Assembly (NCBI GenBank): GCA_905478665.1
Contig: CAJQJL010000019.1
Coordinates: 32,951 to 96,950 of the forward strand
DNA: 64,000 bases
From: an uncultured Flavobacteriales bacterium
GTDB lineage: Bacteria; Bacteroidota; Bacteroidia; Flavobacteriales_D; Crocinitomicaceae
Direction of reading: 5' to 3'
Part shown: positions 39,279 through 47,075 of the stretch, piece after piece
Layout: every line of letters starts with the position of its first letter
Numbering within the stretch: the first letter of the stretch is position 1
The notes under the pieces: generated by a model
Seen by the model: the letters and a program-made list of their open reading frames with translations, nothing else
What the model was told of the DNA's origin: nothing
Databases searched by the model: none
Made by a program: the position numbers and the translations under genes

Positions 39279-41150
39279 ATGGATTGGCTCTACTCAATAA
39301 TTCCTTTTCAACGACTGCACGGGATCTTCTCTGGTGAAGTTGGCGACGGTAGTTCTTTGGTATTTACCAAACTTGATTTCTGGATTTTCTTCCTGTTTGC
39401 TACTATCGGATTATCGATCGTAATCAGCAAACGAAAATGGGTTAGCAAAACGGTTGGGTTCATCTGTGGAATTCTTTTCTTCAAGGTGATGCTTGCCGTG
39501 ATGGCTTTTTCAAAAAAGGGTAGAGAATTGGTTCGGAACATTTTCCGAGGCAATGAGCAACTCTTAATGCGGAGTATTTTTCTCACGCTTGTCAGTGTCT
39601 TCTTTTTCTACAAAACATCTGGCTTATATGTACTTCTGCTAGCGGTAAGTATTATCGTTAACTACGTTCTTGGTAAGCGAATCTATAAGGCTCGAAGTAA
39701 TCTGAGAAGTAAGTGGATCATCACCTTTTCCGCAATATTTAATCTTTTAATACTATTTTACTTTAAGTATGCGTACTTTTTTACGGATTCGTTCAATGAA
39801 ATGTTCAACACGCAATTTGAGCTTGTTAACCATTTTGCGCAGTTCGGAAATAGCTTTTTTGGAGAGGGAACATTCGTAGACAAGATCCTTCTTCCTGTCG
39901 GCGTTTCCTTCTTCACTTTCCAAAATATCAGCTACGTTGTTGACATCTACCGAAAGGAAATTACACCCGTAAAAAACTTCTTCCATTACTCCTTCTTCGT
40001 TACCTTTTTCCCACAACTTGTGATGGGTCCAATTGTGCGTGCGCGTGATTTCATTCCACAGATTACGCAATATCAACAACTGGACAAAAAAGACTTTAGT
40101 TGGTCTGTTATACAAATTGTAAAAGGGCTCGTTAAGAAGATCGTTATCGCCGACTTTTTAGTTGTACACTTCATTGACAAAATTGTATTTACACCAGAAC
40201 TCTTTCCTGGTTTTGTGAGCGTATTGGCCATGTGGGCATATTCTCTACATATTTATGCGGACTTTTCTGGATACACAGATATTGCCATAGGACTATCCCG
40301 TCTCATGGGCTTCAAACTCAAGAAGAACTTCAATTCTCCCTACAAAGCAAAGAACGTAGCCGATTTTTGGAGGCGTTGGCACATCTCTCTAGGCTCCTGG
40401 CTCAAAGATTATCTCTATATCCCACTTGGCGGTAACCGAACAGGAAGCATCGGCTCGTACATCGCGATATTCTTCATCTTCGTCTTCCTGATATTCATTA
40501 CCCAATGGTACGAGCTGCTCTATGTTTATGGCGGGCTGACTGTCGTCTATATTATTGGTTTAACAACCATTAAAGACTTTAAACGTTATGTACACCGCGA
40601 TTTAAACCTCATTATTACAATGGTGGTTGGAGGTCTTTGGCACGGACCGAGTGAAAACTTCGTCATTTGGGGAGCAATGAACGGCTGCGCTTTACTTGTT
40701 TACAAGTACTGGAGCAAGATCAGTTTCTACGAAAAAAGCAAATTGTGGATTGTTAGCTTCTGGAAAGTTTTCCTAACATTCAACTTCATCACCTTCACAC
40801 GAATCTGGTTTAAACTGGACGAAGCAAGAACGAGCGATTTGAAGGGAGGCGGAATGACCGATGCCGAGGCAGACGATTTACCATTCAAAATGCTGGATCG
40901 AATTTGGAACCACTTCGACTTCTCTTGGGAAGTATTTGTCACAGTTCTTGAAACATACCAAGCCGTTTTCTGGATCATGCTAGGCGGATACATTATTCAC
41001 TGGCTTCCAGAGAAAGTGAAAAAAATATGGGAAACAGCTTACACAGCATTACCCATTCCGCTGCAAGCAATTGCCGTCGCCATTATTGTCTTTTTGATGT
41101 ACCAAGCAATTGGCGCTGAACAACCACCTTTTGTTTATCTTCAATTTTAA
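39279..41150 (+). CDS. MBOAT family O-acyltransferase
   Basis: Polytopic membrane acyltransferase, 623 residues with about 11-13 helices, of the AlgI/DltB/PatA group that passes acyl groups across the membrane to extracytoplasmic polymers. The catalytic histidine is H455 in GGLWHGPSENF; other family blocks are LPVGVSFFTFQNISYVVD, FFPQLVMGPIVRA, YADFSGYTDIAIG and NVADFWRRWHISL. The N-terminus has extra helices compared with the core family (about 480 residues). Together with the two upstream SGNH genes it forms a complete acylation cassette; the target (cell-wall polymer, exopolysaccharide or lipopolysaccharide) is not shown by the sequence. Confidence 0.94.
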   Translation: MDWLYSIIPFQRLHGIFSGEVGDGSSLVFTKLDFWIFFLFATIGLSIVISKRKWVSKTVGFICGILFFKVMLAVMAFSKKGRELVRNIFRGNEQLLMRSIFLTLVSVFFFYKTSGLYVLLLAVSIIVNYVLGKRIYKARSNLRSKWIITFSAIFNLLILFYFKYAYFFTDSFNEMFNTQFELVNHFAQFGNSFFGEGTFVDKILLPVGVSFFTFQNISYVVDIYRKEITPVKNFFHYSFFVTFFPQLVMGPIVRARDFIPQITQYQQLDKKDFSWSVIQIVKGLVKKIVIADFLVVHFIDKIVFTPELFPGFVSVLAMWAYSLHIYADFSGYTDIAIGLSRLMGFKLKKNFNSPYKAKNVADFWRRWHISLGSWLKDYLYIPLGGNRTGSIGSYIAIFFIFVFLIFITQWYELLYVYGGLTVVYIIGLTTIKDFKRYVHRDLNLIITMVVGGLWHGPSENFVIWGAMNGCALLVYKYWSKISFYEKSKLWIVSFWKVFLTFNFITFTRIWFKLDEARTSDLKGGGMTDAEADDLPFKMLDRIWNHFDFSWEVFVTVLETYQAVFWIMLGGYIIHWLPEKVKKIWETAYTALPIPLQAIAVAIIVFLMYQAIGAEQPPFVYLQF

Positions 41151-41152
41151 TC

Positions 41153-41905
41153 ATGTTGAAGAAGCTAGCATATCTTTCGGTCTTTTCCCTGCAGATTTTC
41201 AGTTGCTCTGAGCATTCAAATTATGAATCTGTCAATGACTCATCAGAAAATGATCTAAGCAACGGTTTTCCCGAGCTTGACACGAACAATTACAATGTTG
41301 CCTTTCTAATTATGGACGGAACATTCAATACCGAATTGACGGCTCCTTACGACATCTTCCATCATACAATCTTTAGAGACAGTATCAAAGCAATGAATGT
41401 ATTCACCGTTGCAAAAAGCGACTCATATATTACCTCATTTGAAGGATTGCGGATACTACCAGATTTCAACTATTTGAAAGACAATTTACCTCACATCGAT
41501 ATTCTTGTCGTTCCCAGTGCAGAACATCAACTCGATTCGGATTTGGAAGATGAAGCCATGATTAAATTCGTGAAGCAAGTTGCAAAAGACGCACAGTTTG
41601 TCGTTTCTCATTGTGACGGTGCATTTGTTCTAGCCAAAGCTGGAATTCTAGACAACATAGCATCAACAACCTTCCCAGCTGACATAGACGAAATGCGAAC
41701 AAGGTTTCCCCACCTAGACATTCGAGATAATACACTGTTCGTTCACGAAGGAAAAGTGATTACATCAGCCGGTGGAGCCAAAAGCTTTGAAGCATCGTTG
41801 TATTTGTGTGAGTTATTGTATGGTAAAGAAAATGCTGATCAATTGGCTGAAGGAATGGTGATTGATTGGGACCTTTCAAAGGTAGAGCATACTGTGATTC
41901 ACTGA
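41153..41905 (+). CDS. DJ-1/PfpI-like lipoprotein
   Basis: 250 residues. An N-terminal lipoprotein signal (SLQIFSC, Cys18) and a Ser/Asn-rich spacer precede a DJ-1/PfpI domain from about residue 47 (NVAFLIMDGTFNTELTAPYD). The nucleophile elbow is SHCDGAFVLAKAG with C154; the conserved Glu is about E61. It looks most like the AraC-N-terminal/isonitrile hydratase-like branch of the family (VITSAGGAKSFEASLYL). Export to the envelope is unusual for this mostly cytosolic fold. It lies 2 bases after the MBOAT gene and may be cotranscribed. Confidence 0.85.
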   Translation: MLKKLAYLSVFSLQIFSCSEHSNYESVNDSSENDLSNGFPELDTNNYNVAFLIMDGTFNTELTAPYDIFHHTIFRDSIKAMNVFTVAKSDSYITSFEGLRILPDFNYLKDNLPHIDILVVPSAEHQLDSDLEDEAMIKFVKQVAKDAQFVVSHCDGAFVLAKAGILDNIASTTFPADIDEMRTRFPHLDIRDNTLFVHEGKVITSAGGAKSFEASLYLCELLYGKENADQLAEGMVIDWDLSKVEHTVIH

Positions 41906-41974
41906 TTCACTTTTGTTTTGAGTAAAGTGTAAAAGCATTTTATATCTTCGAATTCGAAATTACACCCTATACAC

Positions 41975-42916
41975 ATGATTATAACTTTTTCAAAAAATCC
42001 AATAAAGCAAGTCGTTGGGATCATCTATTGGAACAGATCTGTTCTGTTCTTCTTTGCATTTTGCGCAGCAATGGCTTACACCCTGATCATTCACTTCGAA
42101 ATGACCTATTTGGTTCTACCAGCTATTCCAGTCAGTATTTTAGGTGGCGCTCTGGCCATTTTTCTTGGATTTAGGAATAGCTCTGCTTATGACCGATGGT
42201 GGGAAGCACGAAAGATTTGGGGGGCTATTGTAAATAATAGCCGCTCTTTTGGAATGGAGTTAATTTCATACGGCGTTGCAAAAAACAATGATCAAGAGGA
42301 GATGGATGAGTGGATCAAAAAATCCGTTCGTAGGCATATCGGATGGGTTTACGCATTACGATCGTCTTTGCGAAAAGAACCTTTCTGCAAAGAATTAAAA
42401 GAATGGATTCCAGTCGAAGAACAAGAGAAATTAATGTCTGCAAGCAATATCCCTACTCAACTTCTCGTAATGCAAGGTCGCGAAATGTCATACGCTCATG
42501 AGAAAGGTTGGATTGAAGAATTTCGATTCAATGCACTTATCGGTACATTAAAAAAACTCTATGACGATCAAGGAAAGAGCGAACGCATTAAAGGCACTGT
42601 TTTCCCATTCTATTACAATTACTTCACATTGTTCTTCTTGTGGTTGTTCACATTTTGCTTGCCTTTTGCTTTAGCTGGAATAATGAGTAATTGGATTTTG
42701 ATTCCGATCTCGATTGCCATTTCATTCGCCTTCGCGATATTGAATAAATCGGGAGTAGTTACCGAAACACCTTTCGAAGGCAGGGCAGCAGACATTCCAC
42801 TTAGTAATATCTGCCGAACAGTTGAAATTGATCTTCTGCAAATGATAAATGAAAAAGATATTCCAGCTCCTCTTGATGACGAAATTGGAAAATTTGGAGT
42901 AAGGTATAAATCATAA
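41975..42916 (+). CDS. Bestrophin family (UPF0187) ion channel
   Basis: 313-residue membrane protein of the bacterial bestrophin family, pentameric channels that pass monovalent cations or anions. Helices at about 20-40, 42-62, 210-232 and 234-255. The family motif FRNSSAYDRWWEARKIWG is at about 66-83, and the C-terminal DIPLSNICRTVEIDLLQ is also typical. A near-consensus -7 (TATCTTCG, about 41944-41951) lies upstream. Transcribed alone. Physiological role unknown. Confidence 0.93.
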   Translation: MIITFSKNPIKQVVGIIYWNRSVLFFFAFCAAMAYTLIIHFEMTYLVLPAIPVSILGGALAIFLGFRNSSAYDRWWEARKIWGAIVNNSRSFGMELISYGVAKNNDQEEMDEWIKKSVRRHIGWVYALRSSLRKEPFCKELKEWIPVEEQEKLMSASNIPTQLLVMQGREMSYAHEKGWIEEFRFNALIGTLKKLYDDQGKSERIKGTVFPFYYNYFTLFFLWLFTFCLPFALAGIMSNWILIPISIAISFAFAILNKSGVVTETPFEGRAADIPLSNICRTVEIDLLQMINEKDIPAPLDDEIGKFGVRYKS

Positions 42917-42938
42917 GTCTTCATATTTCCAATTCATT

Positions 42939-42965
42939 CGAAGCTTCGTAGCGCACATTAATGTG
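42939..42965. repeat. Two perfect palindromes upstream of the LytTR gene
   Basis: CGAAGCTTCG (42939-42948) and CACATTAATGTG (42954-42965), perfect 10- and 12-bp palindromes five bases apart, just before the paired direct repeats. There is no T-run after them, so they are not an obvious terminator for the bestrophin gene; they may be operators. Confidence 0.4.
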
Positions 42966-42978
42966 AACGCGCATATGA

Positions 42979-43010
42979 TTTCGTCACAAAAACATCCTAT
43001 TTCGTCACAA
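42979..43010 (+). promoter_or_regulatory. Paired LytTR-type direct repeats upstream of the regulator gene
   Basis: TTTCGTCACAA occurs at 42979-42989 and again at 43000-43010, exactly 21 bp apart (two helical turns). LytTR-domain regulators bind two direct repeats of about 9 bp spaced about 12-13 bp, which is this geometry. The pair lies 113 bases before the start of a gene that itself encodes a LytTR domain, so autoregulation is the simplest reading. The same pair occurs again after the gene. Confidence 0.7.
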
Positions 43011-43122
43011 AACTCAATATTTAAGGTAGATTAGCTCAGTATTTTAAATAGCTTAGCCGTGCGCTTAACCAACGCAAACCAAAACGAAATACTAGCCCAG
43101 CAATTAATTGTTAGTGTTTTAA

Positions 43123-45693
43123 ATGTCGTTTACTTTATCTTTTGCTCGGAATTCAGTTTTTATTCTGACCTTACTATGTTTCGGATTTTTTGGAGTTGCC
43201 CAAACAGGTAATTTTAAAAATTTCAACACAAATCACGGATTAGCCAGTGTGGAGGTCTACGATATCTATCAAGATGTCAATGGCTTATTATGGTTTGCTA
43301 CAGATCGTGGAATTTGTAGTTATGATGGTTATTCATTCAAAACACTGGATATGGATGACGGCCTTCCCTGTAATACTGTCTTTCGATTCTACCCTCAGAA
43401 TGATGGAAATATTTGGTGTTCCACGATGAACAACCGAATTTTCTATTTCAGCCCTGAAGACTACAAAATTCATCTTTATAAACACAACGACCTACTATCC
43501 GAACATTCAGCAGGATGGATTTGCGATGATCTATACCTTACAAAAGATGACGACCTTGCTCTTAGCTTTGTTTATCGACTAGGTAAAATGCTAATCTCAA
43601 GTAAGGGAGAACTTAACATCTCAAACGGCTCTATGGCAAACAAGTTGAATTGGTACTCCGTTGTTGAATGCATGCCCGACGGAAAATGGTTCTCTTATGA
43701 AGATTCTATAATCTCAACTGGATATTTTTCCAAAGACGTTTGTCACACAAAAATATTTCAGCCTGAAAAAGGCGCTGGGACCTACAGAAAAGCCCGACGT
43801 GTTGACGACATCATACTTCAGTCAAGCGGAAAAACAGTCTATTATTACAAGGATAAAAAACTAATCAAGAAAATTAATATGCCAAACATCGTTTATGGAT
43901 TTGGTAAATTCGATGAACACCACCTTTGGATTAGCTCACGAAAAAATGGTCTGTCCTTATACAATTTAGAAGGAGAACTAGTAGAAACCAAGTTTCCAGG
44001 GAGATCCATTTCCCGTGTTATCAAGGATCATGAAGGTGGGGTTTGGATCTCAACGCTCTCATCAGGTGTTTTTTACACGCCAAACATTTTTTTCGAACAC
44101 TATGCACTAGAATCTCCCAACCCAGTTTACAGTATGACCCGTGACGCAAACGAATCCTTAATACTCGCTTTGAATAACGGGAACATCTATTACGGGAACA
44201 AGGACAGTATAAAATTAAGGCATCGAAGTAATTCAGAATTCCAAACTATAGTTGAATACAGCAATACGCTTGGAACATTAATCTATAATGAAAAATATAG
44301 TTTAGTCAACTCAAAAAAATATCCTTTTCTGAACAATTCCACAGTATTCGCTTGCTCTTCAGAGGAAGGTTCTCCGTTTTTCATTCAGGCTGGATACATG
44401 GTAGGAAAATTTGATGACCAATGGGAGAGACACAAGGTGGACCAGTTTTTTAGAGATGTCGCAAAATTTAGGAATAAAATTTACCTTTCCAGCAGGAGAG
44501 GTTTGTATTGGTATGACCGCACACTAGAGAAAGAAGTAAAAATTGATCATCCTTTTTTAAACGACCGCATTCCAAGGATCGCGACATTCAAGAATGACAT
44601 GCTCCTAGTTGCAACCCATAACAATGGACTAGTTCTATACAGAGATAATAATATTCGAGCAATTACAAAGGAGGATGGGTTAACAGGAAATTTTGTTAAC
44701 GAAATTTATGTCCAAAATGACTCCGTTGTATGGGCATGTACATCAAGCGGTCTGAATCGTATAGAATTTGACATAAACGGGAAGTATTACATTACTCCAA
44801 TAACCAGGGCACATGGGTTAATCGACAATGATGTGATGGATATCGAGATCATCGGCAATATTGTCTGGGTTGGAACACGTCAGGGGCTGTGCTCATTTCC
44901 TCTATCTGTATTAAACAAAAACATCCCTAATGGATTCCACCATTTACGAATGCTGAAAATGCTCATTAACGGCAATATTATCGAAGATTTCTTAGAATTG
45001 GATTACACCCAAAATAGAATTGAATTTAATTTTCAAGGTATCTCATTTAAAGCCGAAGGAAACCTTCAATATCGTTACCAATTAATAGGTCTGGAAGACA
45101 AGTGGAACTATTCAACAGACCTTTTTGCCTCATACAAATCACTCCCGCCAGGGAAATACACCTTTCTCGTACAGGCCGGAGTTAGTGGAGATTGGAGTGA
45201 TGAAAAGCTCATGAAAACATTTACGATTCACCCGCCATTTTATAAAACGTACTTCTTCATTATTTCGATGATTGTGCTTACAGCATTAATCTTCTGGTTG
45301 TTCTTTAGGTTCCGTATCCTCAGTTATAATAGAGACATATTTAGGGAACTGCTGCGCCAGATGTTGAAGCGCATAAAAAAGAAAGACGATCATTTCATTG
45401 TGCGTGCAAAAGGCAGGGATATTCGTATCAGTTCTAGTGATGTCTGTTTTGTGAAATCACTTGGGAATTATATTGAAATACACACTGAAACAGAAAAAAT
45501 CGTAGCACGAGAACGCATTTCCAATTTCCTAAATCTTGTTCCCGACAAGCTTGAGTATTTGCAAGTTCAACGATCATACATTATCCGAATTGATCATGTT
45601 AAACAGAGAGGAGTTGATGTCGTCGTTATCTGTGATACGGAAATAAAAATTGGAGAGAAGTATAGAGAATCCTTAGATCAAATTCAATTCTGA
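43123..45693 (+). CDS. One-protein sensor with two-component propeller, Y_Y_Y domain and LytTR DNA-binding domain
   Basis: 856 residues. Signal peptide (TLLCFGFFGVAQ), a periplasmic beta-propeller of two-component-regulator repeats (DVNGLLWFATDRGICSYDG, DHEGGVWISTLSSGVFY, QNDSVVWACTSSGLNRI), a Y_Y_Y domain at about 640-705 (YRYQLIGLEDKWNY), one membrane helix at about 709-730, and a cytoplasmic LytTR domain at about 760-856 (VCFVKSLGNYIEIH). There is no kinase or receiver domain: signal input and DNA binding are joined in one membrane-spanning chain. Identical paired repeats on both sides of the gene are likely binding sites. The sensed ligand is unknown; related propellers in Bacteroidota hybrid systems sense glycans. 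Confidence 0.9.
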   Translation: MSFTLSFARNSVFILTLLCFGFFGVAQTGNFKNFNTNHGLASVEVYDIYQDVNGLLWFATDRGICSYDGYSFKTLDMDDGLPCNTVFRFYPQNDGNIWCSTMNNRIFYFSPEDYKIHLYKHNDLLSEHSAGWICDDLYLTKDDDLALSFVYRLGKMLISSKGELNISNGSMANKLNWYSVVECMPDGKWFSYEDSIISTGYFSKDVCHTKIFQPEKGAGTYRKARRVDDIILQSSGKTVYYYKDKKLIKKINMPNIVYGFGKFDEHHLWISSRKNGLSLYNLEGELVETKFPGRSISRVIKDHEGGVWISTLSSGVFYTPNIFFEHYALESPNPVYSMTRDANESLILALNNGNIYYGNKDSIKLRHRSNSEFQTIVEYSNTLGTLIYNEKYSLVNSKKYPFLNNSTVFACSSEEGSPFFIQAGYMVGKFDDQWERHKVDQFFRDVAKFRNKIYLSSRRGLYWYDRTLEKEVKIDHPFLNDRIPRIATFKNDMLLVATHNNGLVLYRDNNIRAITKEDGLTGNFVNEIYVQNDSVVWACTSSGLNRIEFDINGKYYITPITRAHGLIDNDVMDIEIIGNIVWVGTRQGLCSFPLSVLNKNIPNGFHHLRMLKMLINGNIIEDFLELDYTQNRIEFNFQGISFKAEGNLQYRYQLIGLEDKWNYSTDLFASYKSLPPGKYTFLVQAGVSGDWSDEKLMKTFTIHPPFYKTYFFIISMIVLTALIFWLFFRFRILSYNRDIFRELLRQMLKRIKKKDDHFIVRAKGRDIRISSSDVCFVKSLGNYIEIHTETEKIVARERISNFLNLVPDKLEYLQVQRSYIIRIDHVKQRGVDVVVICDTEIKIGEKYRESLDQIQF

Positions 45694-45697
45694 AAAA

Positions 45698-45729
45698 TTT
45701 CGTCACAACTTTCATGTGTTTCGTCACAA
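45698..45729 (+). promoter_or_regulatory. Second pair of LytTR-type direct repeats, downstream of the gene
   Basis: The same 11-mer TTTCGTCACAA at 45698-45708 and 45719-45729, again exactly 21 bp apart, starting 5 bases after the stop codon. The sequence after it shares short pieces with the leader of the regulator gene (GTAGAT; CAACnnAAACCAAAA at 45826 and at 43070). No protein gene follows on this strand before the terminator, so it may drive a short RNA. Confidence 0.6.
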
Positions 45730-45840
45730 TTTCGAACCATTTTCATGTTAAATGCTAGCCAATATGTAATTTCAAAGTAGATAGCGAATACACAAAAAAA
45801 GATAAATGGTAACCACTATTTATTTCAACCTAAACCAAAA

Positions 45841-45872
45841 AAGAGGCCCTTCTGTATGGAAGTGCCTTTTTT
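45841..45872. terminator. Bidirectional terminator between LytTR gene and dinB
   Basis: AGGCCCTTC (45844-45852) pairs with GAAGTGCCT (45859-45867) with one mismatch, with A-run before and T-run after, so it can work on both strands. It serves the plus-strand regulator gene (or a short RNA from the second repeat pair) and the convergent dinB. Confidence 0.8.
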
Positions 45873-45962
45873 TATAGTATCGGAAATCTCAACCAATAAA
45901 CTATTTCTGAAGAAGGAATTAGTGTTTCTATAACTATCGAAATCTAATCAGTTATAAACACA

Positions 45963-47048
45963 CTAAAACTCAATTTCGAGTTGTGAAGAGACACTTTTAG
46001 TTACTCCTTCTGTATTGAGTTTAGTAATTGAAATCCCAAGTAAACGCACTGTTTGCTTAGGTTTTTCTTGATATATCAATTCTCGCACGACAGGGAAAAA
46101 ATCTTCCTTTTTACCTACAAATTGTGGCACCGTTTTACTCCGTGTCTGCTGCGTAAAATCACTGTATTTTAGCTTCACAGTAATCGTTTTCCCTTTCACT
46201 TTACTCTTCTCCAAACGCTTTTCCAGTTCATCAGCGATTTTATCCAATTGCTCCAACATAAAATGTTCAGACCCCAAGTCTTTAGTAAACGTACGTTCTG
46301 CAGCAATGGATTTCCGAATCCGATCAGTCTTCACCTCACTGTGTTGGATTCCCCGCACAATGTTGTAGAAGTGCTTCCCCGACTTACCGAAATAGCGCGA
46401 CAAATACTCAAGTGATTGTTCCTTGAGCTGCTTTCCCGTAAATATTCCGTGCTTGTTCATTTTTGCTGCAGTCACTTTGCCTACTCCAAAGAACTTATCG
46501 ATGGCTAGCCCTTCCAAAAAGTCAATAACCTCTTCTGGTGGAATGGTTTTCTGACCGTTTGGTTTATTGATATCCGATGCAATTTTTGCAGTGAACTTGT
46601 TTACAGAAATCCCAGCTGATGCATTTAGACCAACTTCTTCTTTAATTCGGTAGCGGATTTCTTGTGCCAATAAAGTCGCCGATGGATGCCCAAATTTATT
46701 TGTCGTCACATCCAAAAATGCCTCATCCAAGGAAAGCGGTTCTACCAGATCTGTGTAGTCATAAAATATACTTTGAATCTTCTGTGAGATTTCCTTATAA
46801 CGTTCAAACCTAGGCTTAACAAAAATGAGATGTGGACAACGTCTGATTGCTACAACGCTAGCCATTGCCGAACGCACTCCGTATTTCCTAGCCTCGTAGC
46901 TCGCAGCTGCAACAACTCCTCTTTCTCGCCCTCCACCAACTGCGACCGGTTTCCCCTGAAGTTCAGGGTTGTCCATCTGTTCCACCGATGCATAAAAGGC
47001 ATCCATATCAATATGAACAATCTTGCGAATTGGGAAATCGTAGCTCAT
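45963..47048 (-). CDS. dinB: DNA polymerase IV
   Basis: Y-family translesion polymerase, 361 residues. The catalytic carboxylates are in VHIDMDAFYASVEQ (near residue 15) and SLDEAFLDV (near 105); the little-finger domain and the C-terminal region are complete, but I see no clear terminal beta-clamp motif in the last residues (SSQLEIEF, possibly a weak QLxxF type). The start MSYDFPIRKIVHIDMD is close to the family norm. It lies 27 bases downstream of a T9SS cargo gene in the same direction. I saw no SOS box. Confidence 0.96.
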   Translation of the reverse strand: MSYDFPIRKIVHIDMDAFYASVEQMDNPELQGKPVAVGGGRERGVVAAASYEARKYGVRSAMASVVAIRRCPHLIFVKPRFERYKEISQKIQSIFYDYTDLVEPLSLDEAFLDVTTNKFGHPSATLLAQEIRYRIKEEVGLNASAGISVNKFTAKIASDINKPNGQKTIPPEEVIDFLEGLAIDKFFGVGKVTAAKMNKHGIFTGKQLKEQSLEYLSRYFGKSGKHFYNIVRGIQHSEVKTDRIRKSIAAERTFTKDLGSEHFMLEQLDKIADELEKRLEKSKVKGKTITVKLKYSDFTQQTRSKTVPQFVGKKEDFFPVVRELIYQEKPKQTVRLLGISITKLNTEGVTKSVSSQLEIEF

Positions 47049-47075
47049 CGCTACAAAATAACTAAATCAGTTGTT

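Noticed and set aside
45806..45877. 23-codon frame after the second LytTR repeat pair
   Set aside because: Runs straight through the terminator hairpin and ends in its T-run; no recognisable peptide.
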